From a virus, in the IMG/VR virus record IMGVR_UViG_3300036715_001290, positions 1 to 64,000 of that record: 64,000 nt of DNA, one strand, 5' to 3'. This document shows, piece by piece, positions 1 through 8,580 of this stretch. Position 1 is the stretch's first letter. Each line of letters begins with the position of its first letter. The translations under genes and the position numbers were made by a program. Under the pieces are notes generated by a model. The model was not told where the DNA came from and did not search any database. It saw only the letters and a program-made list of their open reading frames with translations.

Positions 1-25
1 TTATAAAAATTAAACGGTTATAGAA

Positions 26-499
26 TTGAAAAAACAAAAACGTAAAATTGTTAAAATGTCAGGTGCTCAAGCAGATAGATTATTGAATGCTAAAAAATCT
101 CAAGATCTAAAATGTAAATGTGGTACCGTTGTTCCACATACTAGTACCGATGCTGTTTCTGTCACTTGTTCAAAATGTACAAGTGCTTTAGTTCCATTTG
201 AATTACCTTCAAAGAAAGCAAAAGTTGAGAAAAAAGTAGGATATCCACGTGGGTGGAAATTAATGCAGCAATTTGTTTACAAAGATGGTACTGTTTATAG
301 ATTTGGTGTTGAATCTCCAAAATTAAAAGGTACTTTACCGGTAACCGATGTTGATGCAATTAAAGAAACTCAACGTAAAAATCGTGAAGCAAATAAAATT
401 AAAAAAGAAGCACGATTGTTAAAAAGATATAACAAAGCTAAAAAAGAAAAGAAAATTTCAAAAAAGAAAGCAAAGGCAAAATTAAATGTTACTGAATAA
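26..499 (+). CDS. Small basic protein with a Cys4 zinc-ribbon-like motif, function unknown
   Basis: 157 aa. Four cysteines at about residues 30, 32, 48 and 51 (C-x-C-x15-C-x2-C) look like a zinc ribbon. The last 45 residues are very lysine-rich and probably helical, which would suit nucleic acid or ribosome binding (inference). I take TTG at 26 as the start because it is preceded by GGTTATA, a spacer seen before many genes here; ATG at 56 is the alternative, and an in-frame stop at 11-13 limits any extension. It overlaps the deformylase start by 14 bases. I do not recognise the family. Confidence 0.7.
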   Translation: MKKQKRKIVKMSGAQADRLLNAKKSQDLKCKCGTVVPHTSTDAVSVTCSKCTSALVPFELPSKKAKVEKKVGYPRGWKLMQQFVYKDGTVYRFGVESPKLKGTLPVTDVDAIKETQRKNREANKIKKEARLLKRYNKAKKEKKISKKKAKAKLNVTE

Positions 500-1313
500 T
501 TCCAATGATTTAAGCGCTGTTAAACAAGCATTTCCTGTGATTGATGAAAAATTAAATTCTGCCGAAGATGCTGAAGTTGTTTCATCTGAAAATGTTATGG
601 CTTCGGATAAAATAGAAAGTGTAGATTATTCCAATGTTGGAAATGATCCTAGTATTACATTAGGACTTGATAGTGTTGGTAGAATTAATATTATAAAAGA
701 TAAAAATAAACTACGCCAAGTTTCACAAAAAGTTGAATCCGTTGAGTATGGTGAAAAAATTGCATTGTTACTTTTACAATCAATGAAAGAAAATCCATGT
801 ATCGGTTTATCAGCTCCACAAATTGGTATTTTTAGAAAGGTCTTTGTTGTAAACGTAAAAGAACCTGAGATTTTTATAAATCCTGAAATTATCGAAGCCT
901 CATATGAAACAGTTCCTTATGTAGAAGGCTGTATGTCAATTCCAAATAAATCAAGCAAAACCGTTCGTAGACTTTCAATAAAAGTTAAAGCAGATAATTT
1001 TGAAGGTGTACGTGAGTTTGGTATTAAAGATCCTGATTCTATTAAAAGCAAAAAGGCATTATATGCCGATTTGGATTTATTAGAATGTGTTGCTATTCAA
1101 CATGAATATGATCACTTGATGGGTATTCTAATGACTGATAGATCATATGCAGGTATTACTCATGTTCGTACTGAACCTAAAATTGGTAGGAATGAAAAAG
1201 TTGAATTTATTAATGATAATAATGAAAAAATCATTGATAAATATAAAAATGCAGATAAGCATTTCAAAAATGGTTATAGACTTTCAGTAAAAGAAAATAA
1301 GGAAAATAAATGA
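486..1313 (+). CDS. def: Peptide deformylase with long N-terminal extension
   Basis: 275 aa metalloenzyme that removes the formyl group from the initiator Met of nascent proteins. All three signature motifs are present: GLSAPQIG (107-114), EGCMS (147-151, metal-binding Cys) and QHEYDH (205-210, two metal His and catalytic Glu). The catalytic domain starts near residue 65. The first ~65 residues are a low-complexity acidic extension absent from ordinary deformylases. Phage deformylases are known, mainly in marine phages, and are thought to sustain translation of phage or photosystem proteins. It overlaps both neighbours, which suggests translational coupling in an early or middle operon. Confidence 0.93.
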   Translation: MLLNNSNDLSAVKQAFPVIDEKLNSAEDAEVVSSENVMASDKIESVDYSNVGNDPSITLGLDSVGRINIIKDKNKLRQVSQKVESVEYGEKIALLLLQSMKENPCIGLSAPQIGIFRKVFVVNVKEPEIFINPEIIEASYETVPYVEGCMSIPNKSSKTVRRLSIKVKADNFEGVREFGIKDPDSIKSKKALYADLDLLECVAIQHEYDHLMGILMTDRSYAGITHVRTEPKIGRNEKVEFINDNNEKIIDKYKNADKHFKNGYRLSVKENKENK

Positions 1314-1636
1314 AAACTATTTTAATTAGACATGGTGAATTTGCACCTGAATTAGTCTATATAAATATTGATTTAGATGAACCTAAACTTTTAGCATGGC
1401 TTAATGAAAATTATGGTCATTCTAAAGATGATCGTCGTGATAAGATGTTTGATACAAAAAGAAAACTAATACCAAGACCTGAAGTTGAAAGTGAATTAAA
1501 TTCAATTTTAACGGCTGGTGTTGCAACACGTGTATTTTTATATAATAATGATGTTGGTGCTCGTGTTTGGACATGCGAAGATCTTAAAGATCTTATTTTC
1601 AAATTTTATGGAAGAGTTGGTCATTATGGTAACTAA
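1310..1636 (+). CDS. Hypothetical protein
   Basis: 108 aa, starting in an ATGA overlap with the deformylase stop. The N-terminus MKTILIRHGE resembles the RHG motif of histidine phosphatases, but the protein is too short and lacks the rest of that fold, so I do not assign that activity. It is a mixed-charge soluble protein with no membrane segment. Unknown function; coupled to the deformylase. Confidence 0.65.
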   Translation: MKTILIRHGEFAPELVYINIDLDEPKLLAWLNENYGHSKDDRRDKMFDTKRKLIPRPEVESELNSILTAGVATRVFLYNNDVGARVWTCEDLKDLIFKFYGRVGHYGN

Positions 1637-1967
1637 AGTAAAGATTAAAGAAATTGAGACTAAAGTTTTATCAAAAATCAAAGTGTATTGTTTATCATTT
1701 TGGAAATTTGTAAAACTTTATAGCTTAATAATATTATCTATTGTCTTTGGTTATTTAGTGCACACTGTTAGAACAACAGTTCAACATAAAGTCTTTGAAT
1801 TTAAGACAGGTGATAGTATTAGTATTATGGTTGATGATAAAGGTCAATTAAATATAATTGATTTTAAAGCAAATTCGGTTACTATATTTGATGATTCATC
1901 AACTACAATTATTAACGGTCAAATACAAGCGCAAATGCAACGTTCATATTTGAATAAAATAAAATGA
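1626..1967 (+). CDS. Small membrane protein with one transmembrane helix
   Basis: 113 aa. ATG at 1626 is chosen over in-frame ATGs at 1518 and 1608 because it follows a purine-rich GGAAGAG stretch and gives the short overlap with the previous gene that is usual here. Residues ~29-47 form a hydrophobic helix after a lysine-rich N-terminus (N-in, C-out predicted). The C-terminal ~60 residues are beta-like and would face the periplasm. It sits directly before a membrane-anchored transglycosylase-like protein, so an envelope role is plausible. Family not recognised. Confidence 0.6.
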   Translation: MVTKVKIKEIETKVLSKIKVYCLSFWKFVKLYSLIILSIVFGYLVHTVRTTVQHKVFEFKTGDSISIMVDDKGQLNIIDFKANSVTIFDDSSTTIINGQIQAQMQRSYLNKIK

Positions 1968-2476
1968 AATTAACACATTTATATATGTCACTGTTATTTT
2001 TTATAACAGTGACTATGTTTATTACTGATATAGTTAGAATAAATAATATAGAAGCAGAAGTTGTAAAAATTCATAATATACAAACAAAGCAAAATATTAT
2101 TTCACCTGAAGTGCAGGTTTATTTAAGTACTGTAAAATATTCTAAAGAATATAATGTACCAACGAAATATGCACTAAGAATGTTATATCATGAATCAACA
2201 TATCGTGGCCCAATAGATAAAGATTATAATGCAAATTTAATTTCAAATCAAAATGCATTAGGAGCTGCACAAGTAATGTTAAGTACGGCAAATTCAATGT
2301 CGGATAGTGTATTAACATATGACCAAGTGTTATATGATATAGACCTTAACATAAAAGTGTCAATGAAATATTTAAGTACATTATATGCAAAATATCATAG
2401 ATGGGATATTGCATTTGGTGTATACAATACTGGGCATAAAGTGGTTAATGATTATGCCAAATCAATTACAAAATAA
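1964..2476 (+). CDS. SLT-type lytic transglycosylase, membrane-anchored or exported
   Basis: 170 aa. Residues ~6-24 are a hydrophobic signal or anchor helix. The rest carries the SLT signatures: Glu77 in HES (catalytic acid), GAAQVMLSTA (~100-109) and a C-terminal YNTG segment. These enzymes cut the MurNAc-GlcNAc bond of peptidoglycan. The N-terminal anchor would place it in the periplasm without a virion. It overlaps the preceding membrane gene by 4 bases. A CHAP endolysin occurs at 31.0 kb, so this may be a second lysis enzyme or one that prevents superinfection. No detached binding domain is present. Confidence 0.78.
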   Translation: MKLTHLYMSLLFFITVTMFITDIVRINNIEAEVVKIHNIQTKQNIISPEVQVYLSTVKYSKEYNVPTKYALRMLYHESTYRGPIDKDYNANLISNQNALGAAQVMLSTANSMSDSVLTYDQVLYDIDLNIKVSMKYLSTLYAKYHRWDIAFGVYNTGHKVVNDYAKSITK

Positions 2477-2488
2477 AGAGGTTATTAA

Positions 2489-3262
2489 ATGAAAGAATTA
2501 ACACCAGAACAAGTTCAAGCAAATTATGATAGATTAATCGAATGGATTAAAGATTCATCTAAACATGGATTTTCACAAGATCGTATTGATAAACTATTAA
2601 AATTATATGGTGAATTTGAAGAGAGAATTACTATGATGCCGGCATCAGGTAAAGAACATTTTCATTCATGTTTTGTTGGTGGTTATGTTCATCATGTTTT
2701 GAATGTTATCAGATGTGCAGAAGAATTGCATGAATTGTGGATTCGTATGGGTCAATTTGAGAATTATGAATATTCAGAATTAATGTTCGTTGCATTAAAT
2801 CATGATATTGGTAAATTGGGAGATTTAGATAATGAATTATATGTTCCAGTAACTGAAGATTGGAAACGCAAACGTGGTGAAATGTATGATACAAATACAA
2901 CTATTAAAAATGTAATGCCACATCAAGATAGAGCTTTATGGTTCTTACAAGAATATGATATTCGTATTACTGAAAATGAATTTATCGGAATTAGACTTCA
3001 TGATGGTTTATATAATAAAGGTAATGAAGAATATTTAGTTTCTTGGTATGATTCTAAACAAATCAAAAATAACTTACCATATATAATTCATCAAGCCGAT
3101 ATGATGGCTATGCGTATTGAATACCAAGATTGGAAATTTGGTGAAAAGAATATAAAGGTTCTTAAATCAGGAAAACAGTCGGCACAAGCAAAAGCAGTTG
3201 ATGTTTTCAAAGAATTTACTTTAGGTGACATGTCAGCAATATTAAATAAAAAGAAGTCATAA
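2489..3262 (+). CDS. HD-domain metal-dependent phosphohydrolase
   Basis: 257 aa. It has an HD-superfamily metal site: HFHSCFVGGYVHH (~57-69), NHDIGK with His105-Asp106, RLHDG with His171-Asp172, and a distal Asp in HQADMM (204). The spacing and the GG-x-x-x-H segment recall the HD domain of YhaM-type 3'-5' exoribonucleases, but the OB domain is missing, so a nucleotide or RNA phosphohydrolase is the safest call. AAGAGGTTATTAA precedes the ATG as a ribosome binding site. Confidence 0.82.
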   Translation: MKELTPEQVQANYDRLIEWIKDSSKHGFSQDRIDKLLKLYGEFEERITMMPASGKEHFHSCFVGGYVHHVLNVIRCAEELHELWIRMGQFENYEYSELMFVALNHDIGKLGDLDNELYVPVTEDWKRKRGEMYDTNTTIKNVMPHQDRALWFLQEYDIRITENEFIGIRLHDGLYNKGNEEYLVSWYDSKQIKNNLPYIIHQADMMAMRIEYQDWKFGEKNIKVLKSGKQSAQAKAVDVFKEFTLGDMSAILNKKKS

Positions 3263-3263
3263 T

Positions 3264-3569
3264 ATGGAAATACATATTGAATTATATAATACAATAGTTA
3301 CTATATATGCATTAGTTGCAACATATGTTGCTATTAATACTTATAGAAAACTAACAGTTATGGAATCTATATTAATTTCATTTGAACATTATAAAAGTTT
3401 AATGATATTACGATTTAATGATGCACTTAAGAAAATTAAGGATATTGATATTCGTGGTTCATTTGAAGCCGATGATGAAATTGGATGGACTTATAAATTT
3501 ATAACAAATGAAATTAAAGAGTTACACGAAAACGTTGTTAACTATTTTACTAATAAACCTACGGAATAA
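3264..3569 (+). CDS. Small membrane-anchored hypothetical protein
   Basis: 101 aa with one N-terminal hydrophobic helix (~residues 9-27) followed by an amphipathic, probably coiled C-terminal region. It starts one base after the HD protein stop and ends two bases before the sigma factor start, so it is co-transcribed with both. No recognised family. Confidence 0.6.
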   Translation: MEIHIELYNTIVTIYALVATYVAINTYRKLTVMESILISFEHYKSLMILRFNDALKKIKDIDIRGSFEADDEIGWTYKFITNEIKELHENVVNYFTNKPTE

Positions 3570-3571
3570 AT

Positions 3572-4315
3572 ATGTTAACTCAATTGAGTAAAATTAAAAA
3601 GAAAAAGGGTAAGGTGTATTTTACACCTGATACTGAAGCTGCAGTGTTAGAATATATTGCTGAACCTGATGTGTTAAAACGAAGTATTATCTATAAAGAT
3701 CGTATTGAGTTTGCATTGGATAAAATGGCAGAAAGTATTATTAATACTAAAAAGTTTTCATATATTAATGAATCATTTTATGATATTAAGCATGAATTAG
3801 TTGCTCATATTTTATTAAACATAAGTAAAATATCTCCAGAAAAAGGTAGGGCATTTTCATACTTTACACGTTCTATGATTAATTATTTAATATTATGGAA
3901 TAGGCGATGTGAAAGACGAATGAAAAATGAAATGTCAATGTCAGGTAATGATGATTCTGAAAATAGTTTTGCATTGGACATAAAAGATGAATCATATGAT
4001 ATTGATGAAAAAAATGATGATATATCAACATTCATACAACAGTTTATAATTTATCTTAAAGAAAATTCATATGAAATATGTAAAGGTAGAAAAAAATACC
4101 AAAATATATTATCAGCAATAATACACCTATTGGAAAATAAGGGAATGGACATCATTTCAAAGAAATCAATATTTGTATACATCCGCGAAATGACAGATGA
4201 CACATCTCAAAACATCAACAGAATATTAAACGTAATGAAAAAAATATACCTAAATGCATATTCTTCATATAAAGAACATGGTTATTTAGATATGTCAAAA
4301 AAATATTATAATTAA
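3572..4315 (+). CDS. 55: T4 gp55-like RNA polymerase sigma factor for late transcription
   Basis: 247 aa. The N-terminal pattern, VYFTPDTEAAVLEY then YKDRI..ALDKMAESIINT.KF and a stretch ending FSYFTRSMINYLI (~100), matches the divergent sigma-70 region-2 family of T4-type late sigma factors, as I remember it from distant T4 relatives. The region around 50-115 should bind core polymerase and the -10-like late promoter; an acidic linker (~128-150) separates it from a helical C-terminus. It is the last gene before a strong terminator. It may recognise the ATATTTAT-type elements found before many late genes in this window (inference). Confidence 0.75.
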   Translation: MLTQLSKIKKKKGKVYFTPDTEAAVLEYIAEPDVLKRSIIYKDRIEFALDKMAESIINTKKFSYINESFYDIKHELVAHILLNISKISPEKGRAFSYFTRSMINYLILWNRRCERRMKNEMSMSGNDDSENSFALDIKDESYDIDEKNDDISTFIQQFIIYLKENSYEICKGRKKYQNILSAIIHLLENKGMDIISKKSIFVYIREMTDDTSQNINRILNVMKKIYLNAYSSYKEHGYLDMSKKYYN

Positions 4316-4334
4316 TCATTATACTCCTACAAGC

Positions 4335-4370
4335 AGGCGGTTATCGTAAGGTACCCGCCTTTTTTATTTA
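4335..4370 (+). terminator. Rho-independent terminator after the sigma gene
   Basis: AGGCGG (4335-4340) pairs with CCGCCT (4355-4360), followed at once by six Ts. This is one of the few GC-rich spots nearby and ends the first gene block. Confidence 0.8.
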
Positions 4371-4384
4371 TTTTTAGTACTTTC

Positions 4385-4400
4385 TTATATTTATATAGAC
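4385..4400 (+). promoter_or_regulatory. Candidate late promoter element
   Basis: TTATATTTATATAGAC, with core ATATTTAT at 4387-4394, lies between the terminator and the ATG at 4431 (37 nt from core to start). It is a member of the recurring intergenic motif described in the findings. Confidence 0.4.
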
Positions 4401-4430
4401 AAGGTTATAATATAACAATTCAAGGAAAGT

Positions 4431-4868
4431 ATGGATAAAGATACTACAATATTTGGTGAGATATCACTATCAAATATTTATGCAGATATTTATAATAGTT
4501 CTAAAAATAAATCAAGTCAAATAGACTTCTTTTTAGAAAAATTAAATAGTCTAATTAAACAACCACAAGATGCTATGATTATTGTACCTTTAATTAAAGA
4601 ATATTTTGAGGTTGCGGTTGCTAATGATGGAAATATGGTTAAATTAGCAGCTATTATACAACGTATGATAAGTGCTATAAAAATAGGCGGAGGTGGTGAA
4701 ACAGGTGCATTCACTGAAGATGAAAGACAAAGTTTAATTAAAGATATTAATGCCCAACGTGCATTAGCAAAATCAGTAGATACAAATGTTAGTAATAGAT
4801 TAACAACATTAATTGATAAAGCGGATGCCGCTATAAAAGATTTAGAAGGTGAAAATGTAAATGTTTGA
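4431..4868 (+). CDS. Hypothetical protein, first gene of the baseplate module
   Basis: 145 aa, mostly alpha-helical, with a GGGGE turn near residue 87 and a coiled C-terminal half. AAGGAAAGT precedes the ATG. It overlaps the spike gene by 8 bases, so a role in spike or hub assembly is possible, but I recognise no motif. Confidence 0.7.
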   Translation: MDKDTTIFGEISLSNIYADIYNSSKNKSSQIDFFLEKLNSLIKQPQDAMIIVPLIKEYFEVAVANDGNMVKLAAIIQRMISAIKIGGGGETGAFTEDERQSLIKDINAQRALAKSVDTNVSNRLTTLIDKADAAIKDLEGENVNV

Positions 4869-5928
4869 AAATAACAATGAATTAATAAGTAGTTCAACAT
4901 TATCAAGTAAGTTACCACAGAATCAAAATGGTATTAAATCAAACATTGCAGAAGTAACTGATATTATATTAGATGAAAATCATGTACTTTATACGGGTCC
5001 AAATGACATTGGTAAGGCCGTTATAAATATACTTGATGGAAATCCTAATCCTGAAGGTGTATTAGCAACACCTGGGACTAAAAATATTTTTGTAATACCA
5101 ATTATTGGTGAATTGGTAAAATTTTATTATATTTTAGATAAAGTATATTATGAAGCCCCTATTAGTTATATTGGAGATGTATTTGAAAATACAAGTAATA
5201 AGTTAGTTACTGGTGATAAAGTAACATCATCATCTACCAACATTTCAAACTTCAAATCAAGTGGCCCTAAACCAACGGTCGCACCATCATCAACACCAAC
5301 AACGGATAATAAGCTAAATAAGCTAAATAAATCTAAACAGGTTGATATGGTCCCTGGAATGTTAATGATTCAAAGTAGGTTTGGAAGTGCTATGATATTT
5401 TCATACGATAAAGATGCAAGATATCAAAACATAACAATTACTAATAATGCATTGAACAATGATAATAGTATATTTATATGTGAGCAAAATGTCGAATTTA
5501 ATGCATCAACAAATGGTAAACAGTATTATTATAATAATTTATCAGAACCTGTTTTTAAGGGTAAACAAATAATATTAAATTCAGATAGAATAATATTAAA
5601 TTCAAATCAAAATGAAATTTCAATATTTTCAAAACGTAGTTTATATGGTAGTGCTAATGAAAAAATAATATTTGAATGTGGTGATAATATAATACTTTCT
5701 ACAGCAAAATCAATTTCATTGAAAGCAAATAAAATTACCATTGGAGATGGTGCAACAATCCCAGCAGTTTTAGGAACAAAATTAACACAATTAATTTCTA
5801 AGATAATACAAGAAATGACTAAACTTACATTTGGTGCACCTGGGACACCACCTGTTAATTTACCTTCAATATTAGCATTGAATAGTGAAGTAACTGGAAT
5901 ATTAAGTAATAATGTAAAAATAATATAA
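4861..5928 (+). CDS. 5: Baseplate central spike protein (gp5-like, no lysozyme domain)
   Basis: 355 aa. The N-terminal part (~30-110) is beta-rich and OB-fold-like. A Ser/Thr/Pro/Asn/Lys-rich linker follows (~120-160), then PGMLMIQSRFGSAMIFS (~161-177), the second beta segment usual in gp5/gpV spikes. Residues ~230-300 contain short repeating beta strands (IILNSDRIILNSN, NIILSTAKSISLKANKITIG) typical of the trimeric beta-helix needle. T4 gp5 carries a lysozyme domain that is absent here. Position just before gp25 and gp6 supports a hub spike. Confidence 0.75.
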   Translation: MFENNNELISSSTLSSKLPQNQNGIKSNIAEVTDIILDENHVLYTGPNDIGKAVINILDGNPNPEGVLATPGTKNIFVIPIIGELVKFYYILDKVYYEAPISYIGDVFENTSNKLVTGDKVTSSSTNISNFKSSGPKPTVAPSSTPTTDNKLNKLNKSKQVDMVPGMLMIQSRFGSAMIFSYDKDARYQNITITNNALNNDNSIFICEQNVEFNASTNGKQYYYNNLSEPVFKGKQIILNSDRIILNSNQNEISIFSKRSLYGSANEKIIFECGDNIILSTAKSISLKANKITIGDGATIPAVLGTKLTQLISKIIQEMTKLTFGAPGTPPVNLPSILALNSEVTGILSNNVKII

Positions 5929-5931
5929 TTC

Positions 5932-5947
5932 ATATATTTATTATAAA
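5932..5947 (+). promoter_or_regulatory. Candidate late promoter element
   Basis: ATATATTTATTATAAA, with core ATATTTAT at 5934-5941, sits in the short gap before the ATG at 5961 (20 nt from core to start). Confidence 0.4.
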
Positions 5948-5960
5948 AAGGTTAAGAAAA

Positions 5961-6320
5961 ATGGATGAAGCAAGATTTATAAAAATACTAAGAACTGTTG
6001 TTAGACAAGAGTTAGAAATAGCATTTAAGAAATTAGAAGAAAATAATATTCTTTCTGATGATAAAGATGATGTATTAAAACTTATTAATAATAACGTTCC
6101 AAGAGTTGGTCAAAAACAACAAAAAAAAGTACAAGAATCACAACGCCCTAAAATACAATTTAAGAATCCAGTATTGAATGATATCATGAATAATACTATA
6201 GATGATATTCCTGAAGGTGATACCGCTCCTAATGCATTAGATGCGATATCAGTAACAGATAAAAAATATGGTACATTTTTAGATAATGTTTTCAACAAAG
6301 ATTATTCAGGTCAAATTTAA
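5961..6320 (+). CDS. Conserved-type small baseplate-region protein
   Basis: 119 aa. A helical N-terminus beginning MDEARFIKILRTVVRQELE is followed by a flexible, charged middle. Similar short proteins lie next to gp25 in T4-superfamily phages (recollection, not a database match). It ends 4 bases before gp25. Possibly a minor baseplate or assembly factor; activity unknown. Confidence 0.65.
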   Translation: MDEARFIKILRTVVRQELEIAFKKLEENNILSDDKDDVLKLINNNVPRVGQKQQKKVQESQRPKIQFKNPVLNDIMNNTIDDIPEGDTAPNALDAISVTDKKYGTFLDNVFNKDYSGQI

Positions 6321-6323
6321 TAA

Positions 6324-6686
6324 ATGATAAGTAACCCATTAAGTATTAAATATCCTATAGAACCATCAAAAAAAGATGGATCTTTTAGTTTAAATTATAC
6401 AACGCTTGAACATATAAAAACAAAAATAAGAATATTGTTTTCATGTGAAGAAAATGAAAGATATTTCAATCTTACTGGTATGTCATTAACAAAGTATTTA
6501 TTTGAACAAAATGATGAAACTAGCAATAAGAAAATAAAAAAAGATATTATTGATAGCCTACGGACTTACATTCCAGAAATAACGGTTACTAATGTTACAA
6601 TAGAAAAAATAACGGATCATGATACTCAAGTTTCAATAAACTTTATGTATTTTGGTACATCAGCAGTAGTTAAAATTAAAGTTTAA
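6324..6686 (+). CDS. 25: Baseplate wedge protein, gp25-like
   Basis: 120 aa, the usual length of the gp25/TssE family. Family features visible: N-terminal ISNPLSIKYPIEPSKKDGSF, a central ENERYFNLTGMSLTKYLFE where relatives have a G-E-R-x-x-P..G..LxxxLFE segment, and a C-terminal beta strand pair. The central conserved patch is degenerate. gp25 nucleates sheath assembly on the wedge by forming a handshake with sheath subunits. It lies directly upstream of gp6, the usual order. Confidence 0.85.
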   Translation: MISNPLSIKYPIEPSKKDGSFSLNYTTLEHIKTKIRILFSCEENERYFNLTGMSLTKYLFEQNDETSNKKIKKDIIDSLRTYIPEITVTNVTIEKITDHDTQVSINFMYFGTSAVVKIKV

Positions 6687-6691
6687 GGTAT

Positions 6692-8572
6692 ATGATAACT
6701 AAAGACATAAATAAAAACGTAAAATATATTAATAGAAATTTTGAAGATGTTAGAAATGCATTAATTGAATTTCTTAAAGTATATTTTCCAAATGAATTTA
6801 CATCAATTTCAAATGAATCAGTTGAAATGATAATAGTAGAATTATTATCATATATAACCGATTTAACTGGATTTTATCAAAATGTAAAATTTACAGAATC
6901 ATTATTCTTTTCGGCAACCGATAGGACTAATATTATAAATCAAGCACAAAGTCTTTTTGGATATAGACCAAAAGTAAGTGCACAATCACATGCACAATTT
7001 ATGTTATATCAATTAATACCTGCTACAACAGAAATGCCTCAAAAACCAGATTGGAATTATTCGTTAATATTATCGGATTTACAAATAGGTGCAGATGGTA
7101 GCGATACGACATTTATTCCTAATGATGGTATAATTGATTTTTCAAATACATTAACAGATGGAACTGTAATATCGGAATATTCAAAAGGTAATGATGGAAG
7201 TGTATTGTTTTATTTATTAGAAAAACCAATAGCTGGAAAATCGGGTAGTATTGAAACATATACTTATGATGTAGGTAATGCTCAAAAGTTTTTAACTATA
7301 ACAATACCTGATGATAATGTTTTAGAAATTATTGATGTTGTAGGTAGTGATGGTACAGTTTGGTATGAAGTACCATATTTAGCATATAATAAAATAGTGG
7401 ATGATATTCCTGTAAAAAATGATTTAAGATATGCGCATGCGCAACATAATACACCTTATATATTAAACTATAAAAATGTAGATACTAGATTTATATCACG
7501 ATTAGTTGATAATAAATTAATGATACAATTTGGTAGTGGTGTTACACAATTATCAGATATTGATATATTACCTAGCCCAAAATATATTGGTACCGCAACA
7601 TTTAATAAAAATATAGACCCAAGAAATTTTCTATTAAATAGAAGTTATGGTTTAAGTCCAAGTAATGTTACATTAACAATTAGATATCTAAAAGGCTACA
7701 CCGGAAATACAAATTTTGCGGCTGATAGTTTGAATAAGATAAAGAATGTTAATTTTATAAGTAATGGTGCTAATTTAATTGGTAGTGATTTACAAACATT
7801 TAATTATATTAAATCAACATTAACAGTAAACAATATAACAGCCGCAACTGGTGGAAGAGGACCTGAATCATTATATGAAATTAAGGAAAATGCAATTGCA
7901 TCATATCCTACACAAAATCGTTGTGTAACTACACCTGATTATGAAATAAGAATTTTATCATTACATCCTAAATATGGTTCAGTTGCAAAAGTAAAAGTTG
8001 TTAATAATTCAAACTTAATAGCAACTACAAATTCACCTGATGAAACATTGAATAAATTATCAGTTTCTTCATTGAGTGCATTTTGTTTAGGATATGATGA
8101 AAATAACAATTTGGTACCATTATCAGATTTAATAAAAGGTAATATAAAAACATACTTAGATGAATATCGTATGGCTACTGATACTATAGAAATAAGAGAT
8201 GCGTATGTTATTAATATAGGTGTTAATTTTAGTGTATCAATATTTGATGATATTATTGATAAAAAGGAAGTTCTATTAAAATGTATTACTGCATTAAAAG
8301 ATTATTTTGATATTTCAAAATGGACAATTGGTCAACCAATTATTATTCATGAAATTTATAATCTATTAGCAGTTATCCCAGGTGTAAGATCTATAGTTGA
8401 TATTGAGATAGTAAATAAATCAAGTATTGGTGGTTCACCATATTCAAATGTCTATTACCCAGATATAATGTCAAAGGCAAATGTAAATGGTGTAATTTAT
8501 ACGGCACTTGACCCATCTATTTTTGAAGTCAAATTACCAGACAATGATATTGTTGGTACAATTGTTAATTAA
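6692..8572 (+). CDS. 6: Baseplate wedge protein, gp6-like (J family)
   Basis: 626 aa. The N-terminus (NRNFEDVRNALIEFLKVYFPNEF, ~14-36; SVEMIIVELLSYITDLTGFY, ~42-62; then a F.ESLFFSATDRTNI segment) is the hallmark of T4 gp6 and the P2 J/TssF-like wedge ring protein. The C-terminal ~200 residues (NRCVTTPDYE, later GVRSIVDIEI) match the ring-closing domain. It forms the inner iris ring of the baseplate with gp7 and gp53 in T4. Order gp25-gp6 is conserved. Confidence 0.92.
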   Translation: MITKDINKNVKYINRNFEDVRNALIEFLKVYFPNEFTSISNESVEMIIVELLSYITDLTGFYQNVKFTESLFFSATDRTNIINQAQSLFGYRPKVSAQSHAQFMLYQLIPATTEMPQKPDWNYSLILSDLQIGADGSDTTFIPNDGIIDFSNTLTDGTVISEYSKGNDGSVLFYLLEKPIAGKSGSIETYTYDVGNAQKFLTITIPDDNVLEIIDVVGSDGTVWYEVPYLAYNKIVDDIPVKNDLRYAHAQHNTPYILNYKNVDTRFISRLVDNKLMIQFGSGVTQLSDIDILPSPKYIGTATFNKNIDPRNFLLNRSYGLSPSNVTLTIRYLKGYTGNTNFAADSLNKIKNVNFISNGANLIGSDLQTFNYIKSTLTVNNITAATGGRGPESLYEIKENAIASYPTQNRCVTTPDYEIRILSLHPKYGSVAKVKVVNNSNLIATTNSPDETLNKLSVSSLSAFCLGYDENNNLVPLSDLIKGNIKTYLDEYRMATDTIEIRDAYVINIGVNFSVSIFDDIIDKKEVLLKCITALKDYFDISKWTIGQPIIIHEIYNLLAVIPGVRSIVDIEIVNKSSIGGSPYSNVYYPDIMSKANVNGVIYTALDPSIFEVKLPDNDIVGTIVN

Positions 8573-8580
8573 GGAACACA

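Noticed and set aside
1518-1625. Longer version of the membrane protein starting at 1518
   Set aside because: This would overlap the upstream gene by over 100 bases; ATG 1626 has a purine-rich site and the short overlap usual in this genome.
1310-1636. Histidine phosphatase from the RHGE motif
   Set aside because: Only the N-terminal motif matches; the protein is half the usual length and lacks the later conserved His.
7432-7443. TGCGCATGCGCA palindrome
   Set aside because: Lies within the gp6 coding region and is explained by codons for YAHAQ; no regulatory context.
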